Assembly: GCA_951800685.1 (NCBI GenBank)
Contig: CATOJY010000012.1
Coordinates: forward strand, 1 to 64,000
Length of the DNA: 64,000 nucleotides
Source: an uncultured Lachnospiraceae bacterium
GTDB lineage: Bacteria; Bacillota; Clostridia; Lachnospirales; Lachnospiraceae
Reading direction: 5' to 3'
Part shown: positions 1-8,403 of the stretch, one piece after another
Position numbering within the stretch: position 1 is the stretch's first letter
How the letters are laid out: every line of letters starts with the position of its first letter
Position numbers and translations under genes: made by a program
Notes under the pieces: model-generated
Database searches by the model: none
What the model was told of the DNA's origin: nothing
The model's input: the letters and a program-made list of their open reading frames with translations, nothing else

Positions 1-72
1 CGTCGTTACATGAATATGGATCACCTCTCCAAACCGGAGGAGGAACTGCTGTCTGATATCATAGCCGGCTGA
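1..72 (+). CDS. C-terminal tail of an unidentified gene entering from the left
   Basis: Frame 1 is open from the window edge to a TGA at 70-72 and gives 23 residues ending EEELLSDIIAG. The stretch is clearly richer in G+C than the AT-rich DNA that follows, which argues that it is the end of a gene rather than chance, but 23 codons cannot prove coding. No family is recognisable. Confidence 0.25.
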   Translation, partial: RRYMNMDHLSKPEEELLSDIIAG

Positions 73-583
73 CTATTGGCTACCAAACGGTGGAAATTAA
101 ATTTGCGAAAAAATCTTGACACTATCGGCTTGTAATGGTTTCATTGATACATTTTAGGGTAACGCCTGAAAAGTGGCTAGAATCGGCTTGTAGCGTGCTT
201 ATTTTGTGTGATTTATTGCTTGCTTTCGGTCTGTATGATGATATAGGGGCGGTGGGTGCAAGGGTGTATGCCGGTAGGTTTACATTATTAAAATCTGACT
301 TTATTCTGCTAAAGCCCCTATCTAATCTTCGCACACAATACGCCTCATTTTTGATATCGAACGAACCCATAGGGGGGGGAGGATTCAATCCAAAATATAA
401 AATTCCATATATAAGGGTATACCCTATAAAAAATACGCCCTCTAAATATCACCAATAATCTAATGTATATCTTAAAATTTTAAACTCAGTAGATTTACCC
501 CATCAACTTATCAAATGCAATCATTCTATTCCTAATTCTAAGATATATATTAGAATAGAGAACAAAAGACATATAGTTACACC
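73..583. other. AT-rich intergenic stretch with short repeats
   Basis: No convincing gene is seen on either strand; the 107-aa plus-strand ORF here has no ribosome site and low-complexity composition. Visible structure: an 11-base direct repeat ATCGGCTTGTA at 124-134 and 182-192, a run of eight G at 372-379, a perfect 12-base palindrome AGGGTATACCCT at 414-425, and an imperfect hairpin around 522-560. The stretch from about 451 to 530 is a diverged copy of 1187-1268. Confidence 0.4.
451..530 (+). repeat. Diverged direct repeat, copy A
   Basis: Shares the core AATAATCTAAtGTA...CTTAAAATTT and a later CAACTTATCA...ATTCTAT block, in the same order and spacing, with 1187-1268. The two copies flank the broken acidic gene. 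Confidence 0.45.
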
Positions 584-1051
584 CTAAAACATATCAAAAT
601 CAAACGGACCAAGACTTGCATCTTCTAACGCTTCTATTTTTTCATCATCATCCATCATCTCAAATTCAAATGAATCTATACCCACCTCTTCCAATTGTTC
701 TTCCTGTTCACTATACAATATCAAATTATCATATAAATTACTTCAATAAGAAGTACTAGATTGAAAGCCGCTTATATGTGAATCTGATTCATCCAAATCA
801 TCCGAATCGTCACTATATGTATAACTACTACTACAGCCATTTGTCGCATTACCCTTCATCGAATCCAAAGCATTAATTGTCTCTCCTAATTTCAATGAAT
901 CTTCAAATGTCCATTTCTGTCCTGATCCAATAGTCGCCCCGATAGCTGCCTCAAATACTGCTGCTTTATCAGTTTTCTTATTTTTATCAAACGCACCACT
1001 TGCACCTAATGCGGCTCCCAAAATTCTATTTTTATTTCCGAAAAATCCCAT
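584..1051 (-). pseudogene. Acidic small protein gene interrupted by an in-frame TGA
   Basis: The ORF starting at 1051 (MGFFGNKNRILGAALG) codes 102 residues with a Gly/Ala-rich head and a Ser/Asp-rich middle, then meets TGA at 743-745. The same frame stays open for 52 more codons to a TAG at 584-586. That continuation is strongly acidic and ordered (for example FEFEMMDDDEKIEALEDA), as expected for the original C-terminus. I therefore read it as one gene of about 155 residues with a premature stop. Family unknown. Readthrough or a natural end at 743 cannot be excluded. It lies in an element whose HNH gene is also broken, which favours decay. Confidence 0.5.
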
Positions 1052-1772
1052 ATCAATGTTCCCCCTGTTTATATGTCTCTATGCTCTTACTAATAAACAT
1101 TTTACAACAACAAAAACTTCACATCAAAAGGGTTACTTCAATATCCACATCAAGCATCATTATATATGGAACTATTCCTCCAAGTATTGTCAATAATCTA
1201 ACGTACAACTTAAAATTTCAGCATAACACCACTACCCTACCAACTTATCAGCTGTGGCTATTCTATCTGAAATTTAAAGATAGACTATTGATTACAGAGC
1301 AAGATCAAAGTATATAAGAAGGTGAGGGATATGTTTAAATCTCTCATATATTTACCACCTTATATCACGCATATCGCTTATACAGAACGCTTAATTTTTA
1401 CCGAACATTTTCACCGTATCCCAATAACTGCAAGAAAACATATAGATTTTGGGATAGATAGCATCCTATATAAATGTAAGAAATCATACAGTAAATGGAA
1501 TTATATCACTACACAAATTCTTCTTACTAAAAACATTCTTTCCTACGTCATTATGGATTTCTGGCTACAGCATACATTATGCTAAATATCACTTTTGCAA
1601 TCAATAATTTTCAGTGTCTATTTATCTTTGATAAATCGTCCAAAAATAACTATATAAGATAAATTGTGGCATACAATATAGCCATCATATTACCATTAGG
1701 AAAGATTTTCCATCTGGAAATTTTAAGTACCTACTATATATTAGATACACCATACAAATTAATATATTATTT
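1052..1772. other. AT-rich stretch without a supported gene
   Basis: About 720 bases with only short, low-complexity ORFs and no ribosome sites; I annotate no gene. The part at 1187-1268 repeats, with divergence, the sequence at 451-530 on the other side of the broken acidic gene. Around 1317-1370 there is a loose inverted repeat (AAGGTGAGGGATATG against a matching CATAT...ACCACCTT). Confidence 0.4.
1187..1268 (+). repeat. Diverged direct repeat, copy B
   Basis: Second copy of the 451-530 sequence, with a few small indels and substitutions. It could be an old duplication or a recognition region of the element; no open frame explains the similarity. Confidence 0.45.
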
Positions 1773-2795
1773 CTACCAAAATTCCCATCCACTTCCATCA
1801 TCAAATAAATTATTATCTATGATATATTTTACTAAAAATTCTTCTGAACAATACTTCCTTTTTCCTGATATTTCTCCTGAATAGATCAAATCCATATGAA
1901 TACTCGTAGAACCATCTGCAAATTTATAAACATATATAGTATGTGTATGAGGATCAGCATTACTTTCCCCATCTTCAATTATATGTGTTGTAGAAATTAA
2001 GTATGTTCCATGCCCTGTATCCCAAAAAAAATTATTATCCCTTGAAGAAACCATAGATAAGTTAAATTTTTCATCACTATCATAATAATTATAATATTCT
2101 CCACTATCTATTTCGTTATCGGAAATATCATAAGTGCCAACTAAATGATATTTTCTGTCTCTTATTGAATAACCAAATATTCCATTTATATAAATCCCTG
2201 CGCTTCCACCACCACTTTCATAAAAATTTATACAAATTTCTGGTATTTTGTCCCCATTTAAATCAATAATATCATCAATTTCTGCCTTATAACTTGCACC
2301 ATAACTATCACTAGCCAAAGCAAACTGATATCTTAATGAATAGTTACTTCCAAATCCAAATAGATTATATAACTGGTTTAAGATTCCATTATTAACCTCA
2401 TCAAAAATTAGAATTTGTGTTCTTGGATCTATTTTCGATGTATACTCACCTATTTCAAAATCATATCCATATGGAATTTTTTGTGTAATTACAATTATAC
2501 TATTATTACCAAATCCATGTACATCTGAAGAAACTATTTCTTCTATAACATAATCATTTTCAAGTGTTTTTTGAATACAATCTAATATCAAATCGTCATC
2601 TGTTTTATAATAATTAGATATGTTTCCTATTATGTAAAGAAAAATCCCTGAGAAAACAGTAAACGTTGATATAATCGACAAACCAATATATAGTTTTTTT
2701 AAAAAAAAGGACATTTTTCCTAAAAGATTTCTAAGTCTTTTTATAAAAAAGACTAACTTTTTTTTATATTTCTTTCTTGTTTTTTTTATTTTCAT
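1773..2795 (-). CDS. Membrane-anchored hypothetical protein with Ca-binding-like repeat motif
   Basis: The 340-residue product begins with a Lys/Arg-rich cytoplasmic stretch (about 1-35), then one strong hydrophobic segment (about 36-62). The remaining 280 residues would lie outside the cell. That part is rich in Asp, Tyr and Asn and contains DLNGDKIPEICI near residue 175, a pattern seen in FG-GAP/dockerin-like calcium loops, though one loop does not define a family. It is intact, low in G+C like its surroundings, and flanked by non-coding DNA. Function unknown; an exported accessory protein of the element is the most that can be said. Confidence 0.6.
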   Translation of the reverse strand: MKIKKTRKKYKKKLVFFIKRLRNLLGKMSFFLKKLYIGLSIISTFTVFSGIFLYIIGNISNYYKTDDDLILDCIQKTLENDYVIEEIVSSDVHGFGNNSIIVITQKIPYGYDFEIGEYTSKIDPRTQILIFDEVNNGILNQLYNLFGFGSNYSLRYQFALASDSYGASYKAEIDDIIDLNGDKIPEICINFYESGGGSAGIYINGIFGYSIRDRKYHLVGTYDISDNEIDSGEYYNYYDSDEKFNLSMVSSRDNNFFWDTGHGTYLISTTHIIEDGESNADPHTHTIYVYKFADGSTSIHMDLIYSGEISGKRKYCSEEFLVKYIIDNNLFDDGSGWEFW

Positions 2796-2968
2796 ATTTT
2801 AATTTCTTCCAAGGATCAATCCTTCATTATCAAAGTCAAATCCAATATATTTTTTATCATACCACACCCATAAATTAATTGCCATAACTTAACAAAATTT
2901 GTAAATAAGGCGCACCAGACTTTCACATCCTATATGCCTTATAATCTCACATCACCTAATCATCAATT

Positions 2969-3985
2969 TCAATCTTCTATATACGGCTTCACTTCAAGCC
3001 TCAACAGTGCATCATATACCTTCCTCGACACTTTATTCTTATACTACCATGATCAATATATCAGCCTGTTTATGTCTTTTATACTCTTCAAATGCTTCTT
3101 CTGGTGTCACCCAATAGGACAGCCTGATTACTTCATCATGCCCATATGGTTTAATCTCCCCATAATACATGTTCATTTTACTGTCATATCTCACACCCAA
3201 CGGCAAATCAGTTCTCGCATTCCTCCATCTTGATCTATGCTGCTTACAATTAGACAACATGGTATTCAATGTTTGAGGAATAATATAACACTTATCAGGA
3301 GCTTGCTTTTTATTGCCTGGAAACAGTAAATCTTTATCTACTGCCATGGATCACCATCACACTCGTAATATTCCGCGCTCCACTACTCTGCAAAAGAATC
3401 CTTGTCATTCAGCCATAAGTCGCACATAGTTGAACCATTTTTATCCTTATAATATCTAATATAGATACCATTCCAGATTGAATATGCAGTATTTGATTTC
3501 AATGTGATATATGATTTGTATTCCTGCTGCCTTCCTAATTCTTCTACAAGCACGATCCCACGCTGTAAATCTATGTATTCATTATTATTTACCCAGATAA
3601 GATTCCTGTAATAGCAGTTATCCCTGTCAATATGCCAAATCTTGTTATAGTTATGTGGATTTTCAAGGAAATGTTCTGCAACCAACTTATCTGTATACGT
3701 TTCAATTTTAGTATTAATCCCACTAAGCGTATAATGTGCATATCCTGTTTTATGCATGTGGAAATTATTTCGCAGATTATTAACCATTCTTCCATGATTA
3801 GATATCCCGTAATTATTTGTACCATTCACCAGCACAAACACTTCATCATCAGCAATCAATTCTATACCTGATTTCTTGATATCCAATACTCTTTTATCCG
3901 CTATGGACAGATATTCTTTAAATTCTTTTCGTTGTTCTAATTTCTTTTTACTACCCATTATTACTTCTAAAATTCCTTTCGACAT
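2969..3985 (-). pseudogene. Decayed HNH homing endonuclease (NUMOD4/HNH + AP2 domain)
   Basis: Three reading segments rebuild one phage-type homing endonuclease. Segment 1 (3985 to 3383) has a NUMOD4-like stretch (NNYGISNHGRMV) and an HNH core KIWHIDRDNCYYRNLIWV, and ends at TAG. Reading through gives WSAEYYECDGDP, then the frame shifts into segment 2 (3347 to 3039), MAVDKDLLFPGNKK and an AP2-like DNA-binding domain (EAFEEYKRHKQ). A second shift returns to the first frame and gives VSRKVYDALLRLEVK to TGA at 2969. The order and the joins match intact family members as I know them. So there are one nonsense codon and two compensating frameshifts: the gene is dead as a single protein. The ORF track shows it as two unrelated ORFs. 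Confidence 0.75.
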
Positions 3986-4062
3986 GATAATAGATAGCCA
4001 ACATAATTTTGTGTCAGCTAATAATTGAGCATCCAGATTTGTATGCTCCGATTCCTATTCAC

Positions 4063-4099
4063 AATAAAAGAGACAATACGATTGATTCATACTGTCTCT
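4063..4099 (-). terminator. Rho-independent terminator downstream of the primase gene
   Basis: On the minus strand AGAGACAGTA pairs with TATTGTCTCT (one G-U), followed by TTTTATT. It lies about 150 bases past the primase stop and before the HNH pseudogene. Confidence 0.6.
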
Positions 4100-4150
4100 G
4101 TAAATGCTGTATTTAGTTTTAGTGTGTTTTTATTGGATATTTTCAAATTT

Positions 4151-4233
4151 GCTATTGACAGTCAATGCGGTAAAAGGAGAGGGGTATATAACAGAGATAT
4201 ATAAGTTATATTACCCCCCCCCCACCTTTTACC
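4151..4233. repeat. Large inverted repeats with a 10-C tract
   Basis: Two nested or adjacent structures: ATTGACaGTCAAT at 4154-4166, and a long imperfect hairpin in which GGTAAAAGG (4169-4177) pairs with CCTTTTACC (4225-4233) and GGGGTATATAAC pairs with GTTATATTACCCC. The right arm holds ten consecutive C (4214-4223). It sits just past the primase stop. It could be a single-strand or replication origin structure, or a strong terminator; the sequence does not decide. Confidence 0.45.
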
Positions 4234-4247
4234 CTACCTACACCATA

Positions 4248-6131
4248 TCAAGCTACATCTTCAATAATGATATTGGGATAACCGTCTGATTTAATATGAT
4301 ACTGCTCCTTCAATGCCTTATTTGCTTTAACCTTTTTCAGTCCATATGAGTCCATAATCTCATTTAGACTACGCTTAATCTGTGTTTCAGTGACTTCATA
4401 TCTGTATTTATTGCCAAGAATATAGACAACTTCCTTTTCAGTACAATATCCTTTTTGCTGGACGCACTGTAATATTATCTCGGAAATCTTCAAAGTACGT
4501 TCATCACTCGCTTTTGTGGTGGTACGTTCTACAATCTCTCCATATTCATTCTTCTTTTTCTTATATTGCGGATATATGGAAGCTGCTACATCGAATCCTT
4601 CAGAACGGTAGAACATATCAAAAGATACTCCTGCAATCCTATAGCCTTTTTCTTTCCACCTGACACCGTTATTCTCAATAGTGCTTAACTGTTGAATTAC
4701 CCATGAAGGGATAGCATAGAAATTAACGTGTTTTCCTGTCCTTTTATCTGTACCTGAATACTTGATTGCTTTGAACAATAATTCTTTTGATACTTGTTCA
4801 TCATCAAGAATACGGATCAAATCATGGTAAATGAGCATTTTAATATATTTGCCAATCTTATCTATCTTACTTTGACTGTAATCTTTCCCCAGACATTCAG
4901 CGATTTTCTTTGTAGTCACAAAGAACACAATTTCTCCATCATCATTAGAGAATTTCTCACTGTAGACATTATTCCTTGCAATAGAAAGCATCATAAGAAA
5001 TGTATCTTTCGCATACTTGATATTTTTATCTGCTTGTGGACACAATTCTTTAAACTTATTCAGCGTAATATTGCTAATCATAAGGTCAATATTTTCTCTC
5101 TGTTCTATGCTCCATTGGGATTCTTTGATTGATAGGTTATAGATATTCATGATAAATTGGATTGCCTTGTATTCAGATTTGAAATCGCCTAATAATTCAA
5201 TTAACTGCTTGATATTCAGAGTAAGATTTTCAGAACAACATCTGTATTTCTGTACGCCATTTTGTGTAGTAAATATATTTGCAGATGGATTATGGTCATT
5301 ATGCAACACACAACAAAATGACCTCGGATCGTCTATACCAATTAGTTCTGCTATATCCAATTCAGAGTAGATATAATCCCAAAACTCATTTTTATTCTCA
5401 AATTCTATCGGATCATGCGCTAATACCTTGCGTAAATACTCAATATCATGCTCTTTGATTGCTTTTACATTTAGATTTTCATATGTAGTACACTCTTTTG
5501 CAGTATCAGTATCTTTATTTTTGATGCCAGCAGCAGTACTATCCTTTCTTTTCTTTATCTTTTCATCTGGAATAAATTGACGGTATTCTTCTTTCCAGTA
5601 TTTTTCAATAATATTTTCAGCGTTAATCCTTATATCAAAATCAGGATGTAAAACAATCTGTCCTTTACCACCGTAAAATAATCTGTCGCGGTTACGGCAT
5701 ACTGGATCAACGTCTTCCATAATTCCCATAAGCGTAGCTTGCAGCTTATCTCTGTAATTACCGTCCGTTATAACTTTATCATTGCAGAAAACCATACGGA
5801 ATTTATGTTCTTCCTCACTATGGCTGAATGTTGTATACATGAAGCATGGTTTTATTCCAAGCATTATTGCTTTATTATATTTTTCTTCTATCGTTGTATT
5901 ATGGTCAAAATCCAAACCAAATAACTGTTGCTCTTTCCAATCGTTCTTTGAACGTCCATATAGTACCCCAGGTCTAAAAGATGCACCATGTACCAAAGCC
6001 TCTGATAAGTCTTTGATTGTGATATTTGCTGGTTTTAAATCACATTGTATCTTTCTAGCACCGTCACTATCTGGTTTATTTTTAAACCACAGACTGCTAA
6101 AGGTACATTTTACTTTTATGTCATTACCCAT
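4248..6131 (-). CDS. AEP-type primase / replication protein with CHC2-like zinc finger
   Basis: The 627-residue protein has archaeo-eukaryotic primase features in its first 180 residues: an hhhDhD motif (FGLDFDHN, about residue 72), the conserved YTTFSHSEEEHKFRMVF block, and DPVCRNRDRLFYGGKG, typical of primases of plasmids and integrative elements. Around residues 265-300, CCVLHNDHNPSA...YRCC looks like a DnaG-type CHC2 zinc-binding domain. The C-terminal half carries helix-rich, probably winged-helix segments and no helicase motifs. The start at 6131 is fixed by AGGAGGTTCAATG. It would prime replication of the mobile element. A palindrome (6175-6191) lies just upstream. The family is well supported, the exact subfamily less so. 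Confidence 0.75.
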   Translation of the reverse strand: MGNDIKVKCTFSSLWFKNKPDSDGARKIQCDLKPANITIKDLSEALVHGASFRPGVLYGRSKNDWKEQQLFGLDFDHNTTIEEKYNKAIMLGIKPCFMYTTFSHSEEEHKFRMVFCNDKVITDGNYRDKLQATLMGIMEDVDPVCRNRDRLFYGGKGQIVLHPDFDIRINAENIIEKYWKEEYRQFIPDEKIKKRKDSTAAGIKNKDTDTAKECTTYENLNVKAIKEHDIEYLRKVLAHDPIEFENKNEFWDYIYSELDIAELIGIDDPRSFCCVLHNDHNPSANIFTTQNGVQKYRCCSENLTLNIKQLIELLGDFKSEYKAIQFIMNIYNLSIKESQWSIEQRENIDLMISNITLNKFKELCPQADKNIKYAKDTFLMMLSIARNNVYSEKFSNDDGEIVFFVTTKKIAECLGKDYSQSKIDKIGKYIKMLIYHDLIRILDDEQVSKELLFKAIKYSGTDKRTGKHVNFYAIPSWVIQQLSTIENNGVRWKEKGYRIAGVSFDMFYRSEGFDVAASIYPQYKKKKNEYGEIVERTTTKASDERTLKISEIILQCVQQKGYCTEKEVVYILGNKYRYEVTETQIKRSLNEIMDSYGLKKVKANKALKEQYHIKSDGYPNIIIEDVA

Positions 6132-6154
6132 TGAACCTCCTAGATTAACAGAAA

Positions 6155-6224
6155 TTCAAGAAATGTTTAGAGCATCACAAAACTTTTGTGAGTCTAACTT
6201 TAGTAAAATTTCAGAAATGTTAAG
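6155..6224. promoter_or_regulatory. Palindrome flanked by direct repeats upstream of the primase
   Basis: TCACAAAA-C-TTTTGTGA (6175-6191) is a perfect 8+8 inverted repeat 44 bases before the primase start. It is flanked by two similar 15-mers, TTCAAGAAATGTTTAG (6155-6170) and TTCAGAAATGTTAAG (6210-6224). This layout suits a repressor operator or initiator-protein binding sites; which is inference. Confidence 0.45.
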
Positions 6225-6237
6225 TTTTTTGCATTAC

Positions 6238-6270
6238 AAAAAGACCACACCAAAACAGTGCGGTCTTTTA
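6238..6270. terminator. Bidirectional terminator hairpin
   Basis: AAAAGACCaCAC pairs with GTGcGGTCTTTT across a CAAAACA loop, with A-rich and T-rich flanks on both strands. It separates the 97-aa ORF and HU block (minus, upstream) from the primase gene. Confidence 0.65.
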
Positions 6271-6453
6271 CTTATAATTTTTATTTTCAAATATTTAGTT
6301 TATAATCATCACTTAATGGAATCTCATTGTGCAGACTTGCACAGTGAAGTGGTTGACAGTTATTAGATATTCTTGAATTTCAGTTTTACAGCTTATTTTG
6401 ATTGCTCTGTAAGGGCAATTATCTTACGATATGTCTATCTTGGCAGCAGCCCT

Positions 6454-6747
6454 CTAATAACAATCATTCTCTACCAGAAAATCAATCGCTTTCTTGATCC
6501 TTGCTATCTCATTGCTGTATATCCTGTATGCCACATTCTTAGCCAATTCTACAGAATCATACTTCTCAGGCTCTAATCTCCTGATACTTCCCTTGCCGAA
6601 AGAATACAGATAATATTTATTTTCTTTTGGTTCATGGTTTATACGAAATTCTATTTTAATTACACCGCATATACTCAATTCACATGTACTGCAGACAATT
6701 ACATCATCTGAAATATGGTCTCTCCATACTAATTCTTTGAACTGCAT
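6454..6747 (-). CDS. Small hypothetical protein of the mobile element
   Basis: A 97-residue ORF with mixed, well-folded-looking composition (two Cys near CSTCELSIC, an alpha-helical C-terminus VAYRIYSNEIARIKKAIDFL). A GAGG lies about 10 bases before the ATG. It follows the HU gene on the same strand with a 230-base gap and ends just before a terminator. I do not recognise a family. Confidence 0.5.
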   Translation of the reverse strand: MQFKELVWRDHISDDVIVCSTCELSICGVIKIEFRINHEPKENKYYLYSFGKGSIRRLEPEKYDSVELAKNVAYRIYSNEIARIKKAIDFLVENDCY

Positions 6748-6975
6748 ATAAGTTTACCTCATCTTTCAGCGTTCCCATAATCTTGGGAATTAACTATTCT
6801 CTCTCAATGGACACCACTCAGGGCTTGTCTTCGGTAAATTATCAACGCCCAACTTCCCCATATCGTCACTTCTGTCTACATGGTCGCAATAATATATCCT
6901 GTTGGCGGAATCATACATTCTCGTATATTCGCATTCAGCGCAATTTTGCTCCTTATTATTCAATTCCATATGTAT

Positions 6976-7272
6976 TTACTCTTCCCTCCCTATTTCGTCA
7001 ATCTTATCAGTCAACGTCTCACTTGCATGAAATTTCATCACTCTATGTTCCGGTATAACGCATTCTGCTCCACTTAAAGGTACTCTGCCCCTTCTTTCTT
7101 TAGTTGTTTTCATCTCAAATCTGCCTAATCCCACTAATAGTACTTTCTCTCCCTCTGCCATACATTCCATTAATGTTTCAAAGAAAAGATCAAGTCCCTG
7201 CTTTGCTGCTTTCTTTGTAATACCGCCATTTTCTGCCATCCTGTCTATAAATTCTTTCTCCAATACTGCCAT
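6976..7272 (-). CDS. HU/IHF-family DNA-binding protein
   Basis: Ninety-eight residues, the usual HU length. The N-terminal helices FIDRMAENGGITKKAAKQGL match the HU signature, followed by the beta-arm core VLLVGLGRFEMKTTKERRGR and a C-terminal helix. The Pro-containing arm tip is altered (RVPLSGAECVIPEHRVMKF), so it is a divergent, element-borne HU. AGGGAG before the ATG fixes the start, although the upstream ORF overlaps it by 83 bases in another frame. It probably compacts or bends element DNA, or serves a recombinase. Confidence 0.8.
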   Translation of the reverse strand: MAVLEKEFIDRMAENGGITKKAAKQGLDLFFETLMECMAEGEKVLLVGLGRFEMKTTKERRGRVPLSGAECVIPEHRVMKFHASETLTDKIDEIGREE

Positions 7273-7729
7273 TATACTTCTCCCTTTGTTTTATGTTCTT
7301 ACTGAAAATCCTTTGCTCTTTAGATAATCTTAATGCCAATCTTAGAAGTTCTCCATTATCTACCGTCTCACGCATTGTATCATCCCATACATGAGGCTTG
7401 TGATCTACTTCTATGCCGCCATGAAGACCTTCGTTACTCCACTTTGCTACTTGATAACCACTAACATTCCTATAGCTGTCCATAGCATCCGTATTAATAT
7501 ATACACATGCTCTTACACCGCCTTTATATGGTTGTGCTTCTACCTTTACCGCTGAAAACAGAAAATCTTTTGTTCTCTGGTAACTTGATGGTTCATATCC
7601 TGCATAGTAGTCCTGTAGAAAATAATTCAACGTCTCATATACCCTGTCTGCCAACTGGTCAGTCATTTTCAATAGTGTTGGTTGTAGTGCTTTTGCAAGT
7701 TCTTTCATGTTTTTTACATGTACTGCCAT
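7190..7729 (-). CDS. Phage-type hypothetical protein
   Basis: About 179 residues from the ATG at 7729, chosen because AGGAAG precedes it by seven bases; the track start nine codons earlier has no such site. The sequence (YETLNYFLQDYYAGY, QVAKWSNEGLHGG, PHVWDDTM) resembles small phage structural proteins of the HK97 gp10/neck type as I remember them, but this is not certain. The last 27 codons overlap the HU gene in another frame, so the original C-terminus may have been lost by a frameshift. It sits between the CSD-like and HU genes. Confidence 0.5.
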   Translation of the reverse strand: MAVHVKNMKELAKALQPTLLKMTDQLADRVYETLNYFLQDYYAGYEPSSYQRTKDFLFSAVKVEAQPYKGGVRACVYINTDAMDSYRNVSGYQVAKWSNEGLHGGIEVDHKPHVWDDTMRETVDNGELLRLALRLSKEQRIFSKNIKQREKYNGSIGERIYRQDGRKWRYYKESSKAGT

Positions 7730-7952
7730 TATTTTTCTTCCTTTCCGGTGCTTCAATCACCATAAGATTTCTTGCGTTGTAATCACTTCTGTCATTTTGG
7801 AACGGTTTAAAGAATACAAAATAACCAGAGTCTATATACTCACCGTTCAGTTTTGAATGATGAATAAAATACATATTACCATCTTCACCTCGGATAAATC
7901 CAAACTTTCTGTCATGGAAATATTTTGTTACATGTCCATACAATATGATCAT
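7659..7952 (-). CDS. Cold-shock-domain-like protein
   Basis: Residues 4-68 follow the cold-shock domain pattern: GHVTKYFHDRKFGFIRGEDG, then YFIHHSKL and a closing ARNLMVIEA, with both RNP-like aromatic clusters present. The chain continues for a Lys/Thr-rich tail of about 28 residues that overlaps the next gene by 71 bases and may be a readthrough extension. The ribosome site is weak (AGAGG only two bases from ATG). A nucleic-acid-binding role in the element is likely. Confidence 0.6.
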   Translation of the reverse strand: MIILYGHVTKYFHDRKFGFIRGEDGNMYFIHHSKLNGEYIDSGYFVFFKPFQNDRSDYNARNLMVIEAPERKKNNGSTCKKHERTCKSTTTNTIEND

Positions 7953-8133
7953 TCCTCTTCTATGGCTTGGTATTTACAGCTGCTATGAAATTGTTATTTT
8001 AAGTTAGTGTTAGATATGGGCTGTGAATGTGTGCAAGTAACATTTAGATACCCTTCTGACGCTCTGTAAGGCTCATATAGGCGTTTTAGAATTGGTTATG
8101 AAGATTTTCATGATCCATTGTTAAACCACATAA

Positions 8134-8179
8134 ATAAGCCCTCTATCAATCATATTTCTACAACTGATAGAGGACTTAT
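8134..8179. terminator. Bidirectional terminator-like hairpin
   Basis: ATAAGcCCTCTATCA pairs with TGATAGAGGaCTTAT: 14 of 15 positions pair around a 16-base loop. Confidence 0.55.
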
Positions 8180-8300
8180 TTAAATGTCCTAACAACATAT
8201 GAAATTGTCACGATGTGCAGAATTTCTCCTTTCTTCTACGCTTTTGAATCGAACATATGTTAGATTACTTTTTTGATTACCTTTTGATTACTCACATTTG

Positions 8301-8323
8301 AAAAAGCCTGTAAAATCAAGGCA
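8301..8323 (-). terminator. Weak terminator after tRNA-Gly
   Basis: On the minus strand, GCCTTGATTTTACAGGC followed by TTTTT lies just past the tRNA. The stem is short (4-5 pairs). Confidence 0.4.
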
Positions 8324-8330
8324 CAAAAAG

Positions 8331-8403
8331 AGCGCGAGACGGGACTCGAACCCGCGACCCCGACCTTGGCAAGGTCGTGCTCCACCAACTGAGCCACTCG
8401 CGC
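8331..8403 (-). tRNA. tRNA-Gly (anticodon GCC)
   Basis: The complement starts GCGCGAG and ends CTCGCGC plus discriminator T, a perfect 7-pair acceptor stem. The anticodon loop reads CTTGCCAA (anticodon GCC), and the T arm contains GGTTCGAGTCC. CCA is not encoded. Its 3' end faces the accessory element to the left, which fits use as an integration site. Confidence 0.97.

Larger units (their letters stand above)
7953..8330. other. Element boundary region next to tRNA-Gly
   Basis: No gene is visible. It contains a bidirectional hairpin (8134-8179) and three spaced copies of GATTAC with T-rich leaders (about 8264-8291), which look like short arm-type repeats. It borders the tRNA 3' end, the usual integration point of tRNA-directed elements. 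Confidence 0.45.

Noticed and set aside
372-379. G8 run as a phase-variation site
   Set aside because: It is not in or near a supported gene or promoter, so phase variation of a product cannot be argued.
135-458. 107-aa plus-strand ORF at the left end
   Set aside because: No ribosome site, low-complexity sequence, and it spans repeats and a G run; probably not coding.
1322-1884. 87- and 72-aa plus-strand ORFs in the AT-rich element
   Set aside because: Composition follows the AT bias and no ribosome site is present; the second overlaps the supported 340-aa gene.
1-8330. Complete prophage or ICE inside the window
   Set aside because: Integrase, structural operon, relaxase and a second att copy are all absent; only one end of an element can be supported.
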